From the NCBI GenBank assembly GCA_021432605.1, contig MU271155.1, forward strand, positions 434,001 to 498,000: 64,000 bases of DNA. Reading direction: 5' to 3'. Shown here piece by piece: positions 43,820 through 54,500 of this stretch. Position 1 is the first letter of the stretch. Each line of letters starts with the position of its first letter. The notes beneath the pieces are model-generated. The model was not told where the DNA came from and searched no databases. It saw nothing but the letters and a program-made list of their open reading frames with translations. This DNA is from Coniochaeta sp. PMI_546. Taxonomy: Eukaryota; Ascomycota; Sordariomycetes; Coniochaetales; Coniochaetaceae. The position numbers were made by a program, and so were the translations under genes.

Positions 43820-45007
43820 TCAAACTTTCGTGAAGAGGTAGATCTCGACAGCCTGCGCCTCGGCATCAAGCATCGGCAGCGGGAGGTGCTCCTTCTCGCC
43901 AATGGCCCAGCCGTCGTCCTCCATCAGTCCCAGGAAGGCCTCTTCGGACCAGTGGCGTGGCTTGGTGCCAATCATTACCTTGGATCGCCACCCTGACTGT
44001 GGGCAATCGGGATGCCTGCTGGTCATGGTGTGCAGCTGTGAGAGCGTTTGGACCAATGCGGGGATTGTGTCGACGTTGTACGTGCAGTCGCTGAGGACGA
44101 TCAGATCCCATAGTTTGGACTGCACCTTCGCACTGAACTTCCCAATCCTTCCGTCCTCCCAGTCCAGGACTTCGTAGTCGATGTTGGCTTTGCTACCATC
44201 CTCTGCATCAACAGCAGAAGCTTCGAACCGAGAGATGTTCGCCATGACACGTTCTTCCGCCTCAGGAAGATCTGTCATGAGGATGGATGTGGCTCCGGTC
44301 CTATCCGCAGCAACGGAGCGAAATATCTGGGCAAGTCCAATCCCGAGCGTGCCAATGCCGCAGCCGATCTCGAGAATGTTCAGGTCCCTGTCCCGGCGGA
44401 GCGTTTCTTTCAGTTGCTCCAATTTAGTAGTAAATCCGGGTGGTGATAAAGGCGAGCACATGTTCGCTATATGAGCCACAGTCATCAAGCCACCATCCCA
44501 GACGTGGCGGGCAAGACTGGTATCCCCTATCTCTTCTTCCACCTGGAGTGCGGCCTCCAGGCCCGAACCTTGGTCGTTGGACAGCTTTAGCACGCGATAG
44601 CAGACATGTGCCGCGTCGTCTCCGGAAGCGAGCAGGTCCACGGATACGGGCACTATCAATCCTTGGGTCCTGGTGGCCAAGTCGCGGGCACTTGACGCGA
44701 CCAGCCGATGGGCTGCCGGCCGGATATGCAGTTTATCGACGCCGGAGAGTGCCGTGGGCACGGGCAGATCCAATTTGAGGACTCTCAGACCCGACCGCCA
44801 TGCTGGCCGACTCTTCACGGGAGTGATCTCGGTCCAAATCTCGCCATCCGTTCCATGGCTCCGTACGATGGCGCGAACTGGGATTGGACTGCTTGGGGAG
44901 AGGAATGCATCGCCCAGGTCCGTTGTGATGCTGACTACCAGCTTGAGAGACCGCCCGGATTTTGAACCCTCCAGACTTGGTGGACGAAGAAGACGTATGT
45001 AATGCAT
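43820..45007 (-). CDS. METTL21/FAM86-type methyltransferase (lysine, predicted)
   Basis: One exon encodes 395 residues from the ATG at 45007 (MHYIRLLRPP); the frame is open two codons further but without an ATG. The C-terminal half is a class I SAM-dependent methyltransferase: motif I is LNILEIGCGIGTLGIGLA, an acidic ribose-binding position follows in ILMTDLPEA, and the post-motif block is WDLIVLSDCTYNVDTIPAL. In this family the block resembles the DxxY/F motif of protein lysine methyltransferases. The region RHVWDGGLMTVAHI before motif I matches the family's W-[ED]-x(1-2)-[GA] pattern. The N-terminal 160 residues form a separate beta-rich domain. Substrates of relatives include translation and chaperone proteins; here the substrate is not known. 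Confidence 0.85.
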   Translation of the reverse strand: MHYIRLLRPPSLEGSKSGRSLKLVVSITTDLGDAFLSPSSPIPVRAIVRSHGTDGEIWTEITPVKSRPAWRSGLRVLKLDLPVPTALSGVDKLHIRPAAHRLVASSARDLATRTQGLIVPVSVDLLASGDDAAHVCYRVLKLSNDQGSGLEAALQVEEEIGDTSLARHVWDGGLMTVAHIANMCSPLSPPGFTTKLEQLKETLRRDRDLNILEIGCGIGTLGIGLAQIFRSVAADRTGATSILMTDLPEAEERVMANISRFEASAVDAEDGSKANIDYEVLDWEDGRIGKFSAKVQSKLWDLIVLSDCTYNVDTIPALVQTLSQLHTMTSRHPDCPQSGWRSKVMIGTKPRHWSEEAFLGLMEDDGWAIGEKEHLPLPMLDAEAQAVEIYLFTKV

Positions 45008-45584
45008 GGCCACCGTAAATGTGTGCGAAGCGTCTGTTTTATTTCATTTGTGAGAGAGCGGATGTCATTTGCAGATGAACAGAAATTGAGTTTTCTTTGG
45101 CGGCATCTCTATCGCGCCTGCCCTCACAAATTGTAGTGGAGCATCCAACCGATAGCATCCAGAAGTTTGGATCGGGTGCTTCATGTTGCCCCTTCAATAC
45201 TTCTACTCTGTCGCCTGCAAGATTATGGCTGCGGCCTGAAGACAAGCTTCTGCTTCTATTCGCCCAGGACTAGACTACCTTAACTTACAGACAAATCGAG
45301 GCACTTTTTGCTTTGTTGCGGCTGAGAATGACAACTCCGATAACCGGCCCCACACTCGGCGCCGGGCCTGGCCGGTGTGGGATCGGTTGGCGCCGGGCCT
45401 TGGCACTCGTCTATCCACTCCAGACGTCTAGATTTCGGCGACATGAGAGATAAAAGGACATACAACCCCCCGGCATGATCTCATTCATCAATTCCCTGCC
45501 CAACGTCCGTCTCAAGAACATAGAACATTATCATCGCAGCATTGCAAAGACAATCCATCAGGATCCACACGCATCAACTTCATC
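45008..45584. promoter_or_regulatory. Divergent promoter: methyltransferase / deaminase
   Basis: 577 bp between two start codons on opposite strands. A TATA-like GATAAAAG lies at about 45450, some 130 bp before the deaminase start. No gene is seen. Confidence 0.45.
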
Positions 45585-46235
45585 ATGACCACCACCAACT
45601 CCCCCACCACCCTCCTCTCCACAATCCTCCGCATAACAGAAGAGAAGATCGTCCCCCTAACTCAACGCGGCGTCTCATCAGGAAGCAAACTCTTCGGCGC
45701 CGCCATCCTCTCCCGCTCAGACCTCTCCCCAATAACAGTAGCCACCAACGACGAGCGCGTCTCCCCCCTCCTGCACGGCGAGATAAACTGCATCCAGCAG
45801 TTCTTCGCCTCCCCCGCCGAAGGCCGGCCAGCGACCAAGGACTGCGTCTTCTTCGCCACCCACGAGCCCTGCTCGCTATGCCTCAGCGGCATCACCTGGG
45901 CCGGGTTCAACGAGTTCTACTATCTGTTCACCTACGAGGATAGTCGCGATCTGTTCGCCATTCCGTACGACATCGATATCCTGGAGCAGGTGTTTCGTGT
46001 CCCCGGGCCGAGCGACACGCCCGAGACGCTTGCTGCGCGGCCGTTGTATAACCGGAAGAATAAGTTCTTTACGGCCAAGAGTTTGGCGGATCTGGTTGAT
46101 GAGATTGATGAGGAGGAGGAGAAGGCTAAGTGGACTGCGGAGATTGCGAGGGTGAAAGGGTTGTATAATGCTCTCAGTGAGACGTACCAGGAGGGGAAGA
46201 AGGCGGGCGCCGAAAGCTCGAGTGTTTGGAAGTAG
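45585..46235 (+). CDS. CMP/dCMP-type cytidine deaminase-fold protein
   Basis: One exon encodes 216 residues starting MTTTNSPTTL. The zinc site of the deaminase superfamily is complete: His 64 and the proton-shuttling Glu 66 in LLHGEINC, then Pro 95, Cys 96 and Cys 99 in THEPCSLC. Such enzymes deaminate a cytosine or guanine base, nucleoside or nucleotide. The C-terminal third (LADLVDEIDEEEEKAKW) is helical and not part of the core fold. This family is common in fungi and often annotated simply as cytidine and deoxycytidylate deaminase; the exact substrate cannot be told. The first codons are T/S/P-rich and the coding start is secure because of the leader upstream. Confidence 0.88.
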   Translation: MTTTNSPTTLLSTILRITEEKIVPLTQRGVSSGSKLFGAAILSRSDLSPITVATNDERVSPLLHGEINCIQQFFASPAEGRPATKDCVFFATHEPCSLCLSGITWAGFNEFYYLFTYEDSRDLFAIPYDIDILEQVFRVPGPSDTPETLAARPLYNRKNKFFTAKSLADLVDEIDEEEEKAKWTAEIARVKGLYNALSETYQEGKKAGAESSSVWK

Positions 46236-48099
46236 ATGGGAGGATGCATTGTGAGGAGCCGCCTATGTCTTGAACTCTGATGTGGTTGTTGTTGTCTGAC
46301 TTGTGTTGTATCATCACGTTGATATACCCATTTTGCCTAGTCATTACCGATTATAAGTTGTCAAATGTGATAGAGTGGTTTTTTATCACCTCTCACAATA
46401 CCTACAGATAACATGATGATATTCGAATTTCCTACACCACAATTGGCTCTATTTGAACTATCCTTGGAAAACTCGTTGCCATGAGGTGTAATTTAGACGA
46501 GCTCCACTTTGTATCTAAAGCAACATCCGCATCGTTCCCTTGTGAGCAGCGCCGACTGATCTCTTGGTGTGCTGTAGCACATCCGCGATCTTGATCACAT
46601 TCCCAGGAGACATTCACGACCCCTTTGCAATCTGCGCACTCAAGCTCTCGCTGTCGGTACTGCTCTAAAAACACACTCACCATGCTTCAGCCGTGTCTTC
46701 ATAATGCCGTGTTGACTTTCGGAGCAGCCAAGATCACCGTCACTGGAATAGTCCATGAAGCTTGTTGCCGAAATGTGCCAGTGTTTGTCGACCGTAGTTG
46801 GCGAAATGTTGGCCATTTGTGGGACAGAAAGAATTCCACAGAACCGGACATCATATAATACCTACACAAGGCAGTTACTCAGGCTCGGCTGATGGTGCCC
46901 ACATACTCGCTCTTTAGAGCATACCTTGCATAGGCCTGGTTAGGCAGGACCAGTCAGCATGTCAACCCTAAGTAAACTAAACTCGGGAGAAGTGTATCTC
47001 TGGCTGGTGGCTCTCAGACCATGCTATACTATTCTCTCGAGCCGTGACATTCTCACACCTGCCTGAGATAGGGTTATTGGCATAACACCGTCGGAGCTAC
47101 TACACTTCCGACTTGCCTACTATTTCACAAGGTTGCCTCATGAAATAAAACTGCATATTGAGTTCTTGTGTACTTTGAACGTGACAGCCGCTCTTTGGAT
47201 TATCAAGTACCGCTGGACAGGTGGTGGACTTCGCTCCTCAATCTCCTCAAGACTCTCATGTCTCTAGCTCATCTTCGTCGCATACCCCATTGCCTGATAT
47301 CAAAACAGGAAAGCTCGCATAAGACGATGAAAACTCTGGCTGATTATCATACAACAGTGCATGTGGGATGATGGCACATCAAAGAGTGTAGACGACGGCT
47401 TGTAGCATTACTTTTTTGCGCAAGATCGTGAAGTCATACTTTGAGGATGAAAGAGACGACAGCCATTTTACCAGTGAAATACGTGCATGTAACAGCCACG
47501 ACAACTAACAGACTCGATGCCTCTTCACCTACCAGGCGTAGGCAGCCATTCTACGGACCATTGAGCTCCGTAGTTTTATGTTTGTCCCCCACAGTCTCGG
47601 AGGGATTCCTTCGGCCCAATGTCCAGCTTACGCTGCGGCCAACAGTCTAGGCTGCCATTTTCGGCAGACCTAACCCCGATACACGGCAAGTCGGGCGGAC
47701 TATTTGGCGAGAGACGTCCCAAGCCAGAAGAATCTAGGCGGCCCTGAATAGTAAGGTAGCCTTTGGCCGGCCTAATAGTGTCTGGCTGTTGGTCCGGGTT
47801 TTGCAAACTGCGAATGTGCGATCCTGCGTCATTGGCCCAATGCGGGGAAGAGATGAGTGACCTCGACGCGCGTTTCTGGTCATTCATCTTCATCCTTACA
47901 GTGACAGAATGTGAACAAAGAGTTCGGATTACGAGACATACAACGTGCAGACTATTATTGCCATTATAAGAAGCATAAAAGCATCAGCCAGGTAGATCTA
48001 CAGCCACCGGGACAGCAGTGACAGAGGCGCACCAGGGACATTTGGAAGATATCGCGTGCGAATTTCACCACAGCTTGAATTGTCGAGCGACTGCCCACC
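46236..48099. other. Intergenic, no gene seen
   Basis: About 1.86 kb, more AT-rich than its neighbours at 46.3-47.5 kb. No convincing gene, RNA or repeat is seen. TATAAG at about 47965 may serve the hydrolase gene at 48100. Confidence 0.45.
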
Positions 48100-48924
48100 A
48101 TGGAATTCAATCTCACTGAAGCAATTGTTCACAACGAAGGCTGTGACTTGCATTACTGGTACCGAGGCAAGGGACCGCTTATCACCTTCATTCCCGGCGG
48201 CAACGGCCATGGGCGGCAGTTCTATCCCATAATCGCCGCCCTGTCCGTCAAGTTCACCTGCGTCACCTTCGACCGGCGCCAGATGTCAGCAAGCCAAGTC
48301 AAGGTCAACAAGAAACTCAGTCCTCCGCAACAAGCCCGGGACATCGCCGCTGTCATCAAAGCTCTGGGCTTCCAGAAGTCTATCATCTTCGGCAGCAGCA
48401 GTGGAGGTATCTTCGCCTTCCAATTCGCCCACGACTTCCCCGAAATGGTCGACCACTTGATATCTCACGAGGCACCAATCATAAACCTCCTCCCAGATGC
48501 CTCTACCTTGTTCGAGTGGTTCCTACACCTCATGGAGGTCTACGACACCCGCGGACTGGAGGCAGCGGCCAGCGAGTTCGGCGCCAAGCTGATAGGGTAC
48601 GATGACGAGGGGATCCCCAAGACGGTGCCGCCCGAGCCGGAGAACCCTCGGAACTTCTGGGACAACGAGTTCCCGATTCTCCTGGGCTATGTGCCCAACC
48701 TGTGGCGGCTGGTGGAGAACAAGACCAGCATCGGTGTGATGAGGGCCGTTCGGTGTAAAGATGCCTTCTATGCTAGGGCGACAGAGGAGCAGGCAAAGAT
48801 CTTGGGCTGCCCGCACTCGGTGGTGCCGGGGCACCACCAGGGTTTCGAGGTCGAGACTAAGGAATTCCTACCTTATTTATTGGACATGCTGGATACTCTG
48901 GAAAAGAGGAGAAGTAGCTCGTAG
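48100..48924 (+). CDS. Alpha/beta hydrolase
   Basis: One exon encodes 274 residues. The alpha/beta-hydrolase fold is clear: the oxyanion-hole strand LITFIPGGNGHG, the strand CVTFDRRQMS, and the nucleophile elbow G-S-S-S-G with Ser 100 (IIFGSSSGG). The catalytic His is in the C-terminal GHHQGFE (His 245 or 246). The acid is probably an Asp or Glu after strand 6 or 7. The cap region (about 130-215) is helical. There is no signal peptide, so the protein is likely cytosolic. Relatives hydrolyse small esters or lactones; the substrate is unknown. Confidence 0.88.
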   Translation: MEFNLTEAIVHNEGCDLHYWYRGKGPLITFIPGGNGHGRQFYPIIAALSVKFTCVTFDRRQMSASQVKVNKKLSPPQQARDIAAVIKALGFQKSIIFGSSSGGIFAFQFAHDFPEMVDHLISHEAPIINLLPDASTLFEWFLHLMEVYDTRGLEAAASEFGAKLIGYDDEGIPKTVPPEPENPRNFWDNEFPILLGYVPNLWRLVENKTSIGVMRAVRCKDAFYARATEEQAKILGCPHSVVPGHHQGFEVETKEFLPYLLDMLDTLEKRRSSS

Positions 48925-49341
48925 AAATGGACACAACTTGGCTCGATAAGCTCATTGCATTGCACTCGTGATATGACTTTTACGAGTGAAGCCTTAATCA
49001 TGATGCTTGCATACTGTACGCCACCTAGAATCAGTGGTCCGTATTAAAGTGTCAGTTTTCGATTCTAATATGGCTAAGATATAGTCACTAGGATTTTTTT
49101 TATGGCTTGTTTGGAGGATCTGCTCCCCCGTTGTATATGACTTTATCGCAGTCATGTCATGAAGGTTGACTGGCTCGCGTGCTGCAGAAAGAAGTTGGGG
49201 ACAGCGAGACGGCCGCAGGTCATACCAACTTTGCAAAACAGAGGGGCAAACCGTAGGTCTTGTTGCAGTCTTGTCGCCGCCAGTACCGGATCAAGTTGTC
49301 ACTCGAAATTTTCATAAGATCCTACTATCTCAATGTAGACG
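48925..49341. other. Convergent intergenic gap
   Basis: 417 bp between the hydrolase (+) and the lactonase-fold gene (-). No gene is seen; a T-run lies near 49094. Confidence 0.5.
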
Positions 49342-50607
49342 TCAATCATACCAGATAGCAACAGCACAGCATCCCCCATCAACAATATCAACCCTAGCCA
49401 CCGCTTCAGCAGTCGCGTACTCTGTCCCATGTCGTCCCTCTTTCTCATCCTTCATCTTCCATATCTGCACATACCCTGTCCCGATATCCGCCAGTGCAGC
49501 CCACTCACTCCCCCACGGAGCCGGCGATATCATGTTCGCAATACCGCCGACAGTGGTAGTCTGCACCCTAAACATCTGCTTCACAATGATGCCCTCATCG
49601 TCGAGGAGGAATGCGGATATATACCCAGGGATCTTGGTGTTGATCTGCGCCCGGGTCGTTACCCAGAGATATCTGGCGTCGGTAGAGAGCATGACTTCCG
49701 CAGACCAGTACTGGCTGGTGTTGTAGCCTTGGCAGAGGTCAGTCAGGGGTGCAATTATGCAGATTTCTGCAACTCAAACTCACCATCCGGTATCAAAGAG
49801 AAAGTCGCCTCCTCTGCATCAGTCACCGCCGTCTCCTCATCCACCTGAAACGCAGCAACCCGATTCCCCGCCTCCATGACAGCATACAACCTCTTCCCCT
49901 CCGGATGAGCGGCCAAATGTCTCGGGTGGCTCCCAGCCTTGACCCCAAACCTGCCCACGTACTCAGCCCGCCCGTCCCCGCCGACCCGGTGCGTCCAGAT
50001 CGCATCGCCGTTCAGGTCGGCCGAGTACAGCACTTCCTTGTCCCTCCCGCCGAGCGCAAGACCATGGACACCGGACTTATTGGCATATCTCCACGAATGC
50101 GCAACTGCATCCAGCGTGCCGTTGCTGCTTACGTTAAAGGACATGCCGCATGCATTCGGGCCCGGCCAGGCGCCTGTGATGACGTGGTACGGCTCGGCGG
50201 GACTGGCGACCGCAAAGGCTGATGTGTGGTTGTGACAGGCCTTCGCTGCAGGGACGGACTTGGTGAGTGTCAGGGTCGAGTTGCTGGTTACTGCGTAGCT
50301 GGCCACTCGCGGGGCGCTGTTGGAGGTTCCATAGATGTTTGTTTTGTCGTGCTGCCGTAGGTTAGATTCTGGTTCGTAGGAGAGAGAGATGGGGACGGAT
50401 TGGACGGACATTGAACGTGATCCAGGAGTGAGGAGCGTCTGCACTGATGTTGTTCGTGACGCGGAAGTCGAGAGTCTCGTCGTCAAACTCGACGGCATAG
50501 AGGGAAGACGGAGGGGTCAGGTTGCTGACGAACAGATGATGCTTAAGTCCTGAGGCTGATGGCAGCTGTGTGCCTAGCAGAAGAGCTACGAGAATCTGTG
50601 TATGCAT
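49342..50607 (-). CDS. Lactonase-fold (muconate-cyclase-like) propeller protein
   Basis: Exons 50607-50410, 50351-49784 and 49727-49342 join in phase to 383 residues. The ATG at 50607 opens a signal peptide (MHTQILVALLLGTQLPSASG), so the protein is probably secreted. The remaining sequence is the seven-bladed propeller of the 6-phosphogluconolactonase/3-carboxy-cis,cis-muconate lactonizing enzyme family, with HHLFVSNLTPPSSLYAVEFD, DKTNIYGTS, HSWRYANKSGVHGLALG, SHPRHLAAHPEGKRLYAVMEAGN and YLWVTTRA. Family enzymes close or open lactone rings; in the protocatechuate route they cyclise carboxymuconate, but the intracellular enzyme lacks a signal peptide, so the role here may differ. The first intron has a weak donor (GTCCGT) but a good branch site and AG; the family block SWI...KTNIYG is restored across it. 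Confidence 0.85.
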
Positions 50608-51162
50608 CCTGGTGATCTGGAACACACGTAGCTTCAAGCTCAAAATGTGAGAAATTCAGGAAGCATGTAATGCTTGTGAGATTGCTCCTACCTCCGACAT
50701 TTCGGGAGTTTAAGACTCGGGATGTGGTGTCACAACCTCCCTCATCCGGGGTAAAGTACCGCAGCTTCCCGTAGCACTTACACCAATTGCCAGACTAGAT
50801 AATATACTCAAGTCGTATAACCCACGCGATGACCCTTGAGTTTCTGTGCCTTATCCAGGTAATAGGTAGTAGGGCTAAGATGGATGTAAGCTTGAGTACT
50901 TAGGCTAAACACGTTCCACGCAATCGACCACGACCTCAGATAACGGGAAGATCGACGACTTATTCACTCCTTCTAACATCGATCACTGTTCATTTACACC
51001 ATGGTGGGATAGATTAGTATTTGAGATGTCGAGGTTACAGCGACGCCCTTCATGTCCTCCAACTGTGACTGGACATCTACAGAGTTGACAAGTGGGAGAA
51101 GGATCTCTTGAATCCAGCGATATGAGACTGCGAGTTGCACATGGAGGCCAAGAATGAGACCG
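50608..51162. other. Intergenic, upstream of lactonase-fold gene
   Basis: About 0.55 kb up to the tRNA-Ala-like gene. No coding frame is seen. Confidence 0.45.
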
Positions 51163-51278
51163 TGGAGAAGCTGGGAGTCAAACCCGGTACCCCGTGCATG
51201 AGGATAGTACCAATGATCATACGAGCAGTTATCTACGGTATGCTAAGCACGCGCTCTACCAGATGAGCTACAACCCCC
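51163..51278 (-). tRNA. tRNA-Ala (AGC)-like gene with long intron, possibly decayed
   Basis: On the minus strand a tRNA-like fold begins at 51278 or 51277: TAGCTC D-arm, TGGTAGAGC, and an anticodon stem CGTGC/GCACG around the loop TTAGCAT with anticodon AGC. The stem's 3' half appears only after an insert of about 45 nt at the usual intron site. The T-loop TTTGACT is normal, but one T-stem pair is lost, and the acceptor stem (GGGGTTG with CTTCTCC) has two or three mismatches. It may be an intron-bearing tRNA-Ala or a pseudogene. An extra copy of the 5' end lies just upstream. Confidence 0.5.
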
Positions 51279-51292
51279 GACTGCTGGGATAG

Positions 51293-51309
51293 AGATGAGC
51301 TACACCCCC
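51293..51309 (-). repeat. Extra copy of the tRNA-Ala 5' end
   Basis: GGGGGTGTAGCTCATCT lies 14 bp before the tRNA-Ala-like gene and repeats its first 18 bases minus one T. This copy is closer to the usual fungal tRNA-Ala 5' end than the gene it precedes. Confidence 0.6.
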
Positions 51310-51424
51310 AGTGAGGAAAATTTGTCGCTCTGCAGAGTATCCTAGGGCTCCGACAGTGGAAGCGGAAAGAACGGCAAAACTGCAGCCATGCCCAGGGGGG
51401 CATGGCGCATACGACGACGATGGA

Positions 51425-51514
51425 TGCGGTTTGTGTGGATCGAACACACGACCTTCAGATGACTTGATGAAGTTTGACTTCAGTCTGACGCTCTCCCAAC
51501 TGAGCTAAACCCGC
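51425..51514 (-). tRNA. tRNA-Phe (GAA), with intron
   Basis: The minus strand reads a full tRNA-Phe: acceptor GCGGGTT paired with AACCGC plus discriminator A, D-arm TAGCTCAGTTGGGAGAGC, anticodon stem CAGAC and loop with GAA, T-arm GTGTGTTCGATCCACAC. A 17-nt intron sits one base 3' of the anticodon, between GAAG and ATCTG, which is the normal site. All stems pair well. Confidence 0.95.
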
Positions 51515-54500
51515 AACGATGAGAATTCTTCTGGATAAACGCAGGTCATGACTCGGATGGTGGCGGAAGGGTTCCACATACCCCGGGGCGGGGAGTGGAT
51601 ATCATTAGTGTTGTGCGGTGGGCACGAATATTGAACTCCGTGTTCGATCGAGAACGATGGCGAAGTTTCGTTGCTCGGCGAATGCACCGTTCCATCCCCA
51701 CCTGCAATGTCTGGCACGTCGTTGTGTCATCCCTTCTGGCGACCGTAGGATCTCCGAGAGACAGGGACTGTGGCGGCAGGGGCTCCATCTCAGTATACAA
51801 CTGCAAAGCTCAGATAGAGCGCTGCCTTGTGACCTCAGGCTGAGGCCTCCATAAGATCTCGATGTGCAAGGCAGGAAGAGTCATATCTCAGGCATTACGT
51901 GTCTTCAGCGCACTCATTTCCCGGGTAGCTGATGGACCTCGACGCGTACTCACATGACCTTATACGATACTCCCACCCGGCCTAGATGACCAGAGCCATG
52001 TACACACAGTGCGAGGGACGAAGATCAGTGTTTGGTCGAGCAAGTGGAAAACTCATCGCTCAGCCATCCCTCAAGATCATTTGTGAACTTTCGCAGGCGT
52101 AGATCAGTGATCAACAAGGCTCCCATCGGGGTTGACGCGGCGTGGATGCCATCGCGAGGCTACCCTCTGACTCTATTGGGCGAAGAAGTTCCATCCACCA
52201 TACGCGGTATTGAAGGAGAAGATAGCGAGGCGAGTCGCTTGAGCCTTGCAAGCCAATCGTCTAACCTCCAGGTAGCGACAAGCCAGTAGCACTGGCATAT
52301 GAGCTCTCTGCTCCGAAGCGAAGAGTCATAGTATCGTTGATATGTGATAGATAGGCTCCTGTCTGAGTTGCAACACGCCAGCGCTGTCCAATAGTTTGTT
52401 GGAATGGTATCAGTTAGCTCCAAGTCTGCTACAGACCCAGCCTCAAAGCGCCTGCCATGGTTCAAACAGGCATATCTCGTTGGACGTGCGGCTGCTGCTG
52501 CCTGCACAGCCGCCTCGGCCACTTCGGATGATATGAGAAGCCCGAAACTGGGTTAGTGGACGACAAAGCGTATTGGAGGACTACCCATCGTGAGCTACGA
52601 CTGCTTTTGGCACAAAGCAGTATCATGGCTCTGGGTGGCGATGTGAAGGTGCGTGCGGACGGACACCGGTAAGTGGACGAAAAGCACGAAACGCGAGGGC
52701 ATGGTGCTTGTCATAGGGGCACAGGCCTGGATGAGTCACAGATTAAATATGTGATAAGTGATGCCAATACGAATATCTCGGGGCTAGTCATCAAATGCAA
52801 CCATGGAGCCGATGTCGAGTTAAGGCAAATCCATGTTCCACGGCGGTCGGTTGTTGAGATGTCAAAGGCTCAGCCACATAGGGCACCGACGCTGTGGTTT
52901 AGGTTTAGGAATTCCGGATGTGGCAAAGACCAGTCTGAGGGGTGGGGCTATCGTGGGGTTCAGTCACTGAAGCGTCTGCGAGAGCTTTATGACGTAGAAT
53001 GATTGTCGCAATGGTGGTGGCTGCAAGTACGTGTATTCTGTAAGTGGAAAAAATGACCACCCAGTCACGAGATGTTGGAATCCCGTTGCAGAAGGGGGCG
53101 AAGATGAAAAGAGAAATGAAGGCTCGATTTTCGCCCAATGCGTCTGGAAGACGTGGCACGTGGCGGCAAGAGTCCGAAGCACAGGGTACCCCGTTATTGG
53201 TGGTGTTTGCTACCTATCATTGGTCAGATTGAGGTCGCGGCAGCTAGGTACGTACCGCTTCTTGAAGTGGACTAGCACGATCGTGGCTGTGTCCTTTGGA
53301 TTCGCGATCCAGATCTTTGGGATCCATCCGCCAGAATGTCTGACATGTGCCATTGCAGTTGCGCTCTTTCTCTCTGCACCTTGCTGTCAGTCATACGCTT
53401 GCATTCAACGTAACGAAAGCGCTTTTGGTGCTATCGTAGCCAGTGGAAGTAGCACGTGATATGTATTTCCGATATGAAGACGTGTGGCATCCTGAAGGCA
53501 TGAAGACTAGAAGGACGCAGCCATTATTTCTTGTTGGGAGCGGATAGCCTTCCAACGCTGAGTCTTATCACATGACGCCGCCACGGGACTCCTGCTACCT
53601 TCAGGGACCCAATGCAGACGTAATGATTTGAACGGGTGTCGTTTAACTAATACGAATACCGCGTCACTCCTGCGAGCCTGCCCCGCCATTGGACGCGTGG
53701 TGGACGGCGTGCTCCTGCTCTGCTTTCCCAGCCCCGACGAGCATCGACTCATTCGAGAACGACTGATTGGGAAGGTAACGGACCCTGCAATGGGGATTTG
53801 AAATGAGTGACAGAGAGACCACTCGTTGATTTGACGCTCCCGGACGCCTGTGGAGACGGAGGCGGTGGAGGCCCTGCGACGGACAGCCTCAATGCTGCCA
53901 GGGCTGCCTTCCACAACTGACATCTCAGCGTCACCGGAAATATCCCGTTCATGACCGTGTGTTTTGGCGGGAAGGATTTGCAGGAAAGCCTACCTCGAAG
54001 GTCTACATTCACATGCTTTCCGCAACATACCGCGTCGCCTCATGAAACCCTGCCAAGGCGTCAAAGTCCACGACAGCGTAAACAGACCTTCCGCGTCGCC
54101 CTGAGATAAGGACTCGACACTTCACAGGTTCAAAGTTGTGTCTACCAGTGAGGCGTGATATTGTCCAAGATTGTCATCAGGTCAGCGCCCCAATCACAGA
54201 CACCTTGAGCTTTCCTCGCTGTTCTGTCTTATTCCCCCCAAGGGCATTATAGAGCCACGGCAGCTGCGACAATGGAGCGAGGTGAGTCGGTTGCCTCAGC
54301 AAAATTCGAGCCCGACAATATCTTTTGTGGGTAATCAAACTACGTCACAGCCCTTGTCCGGCACCAGAGCAGAGCGTCCACGTATGAGACGCTGCCGCCA
54401 AAGACCAACACGCGGGGCATAATCATGCAAGACGAGTTGCAAGCTTCGGCCGGATTCGTGGAAGTGTCGGTGAGAGGTCAGAATGGTTATCGCTGAGCGA

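Noticed and set aside
52160-52522. 120-codon minus-strand frame
   Set aside because: The translation looks somewhat protein-like, but it starts at GTG, and no upstream exon with a proper branch-to-acceptor distance was found.
53031-53459. Plus-strand frame with a hydrophobic stretch
   Set aside because: It has no in-frame ATG with support, no neighbours of similar codon use and no family match.
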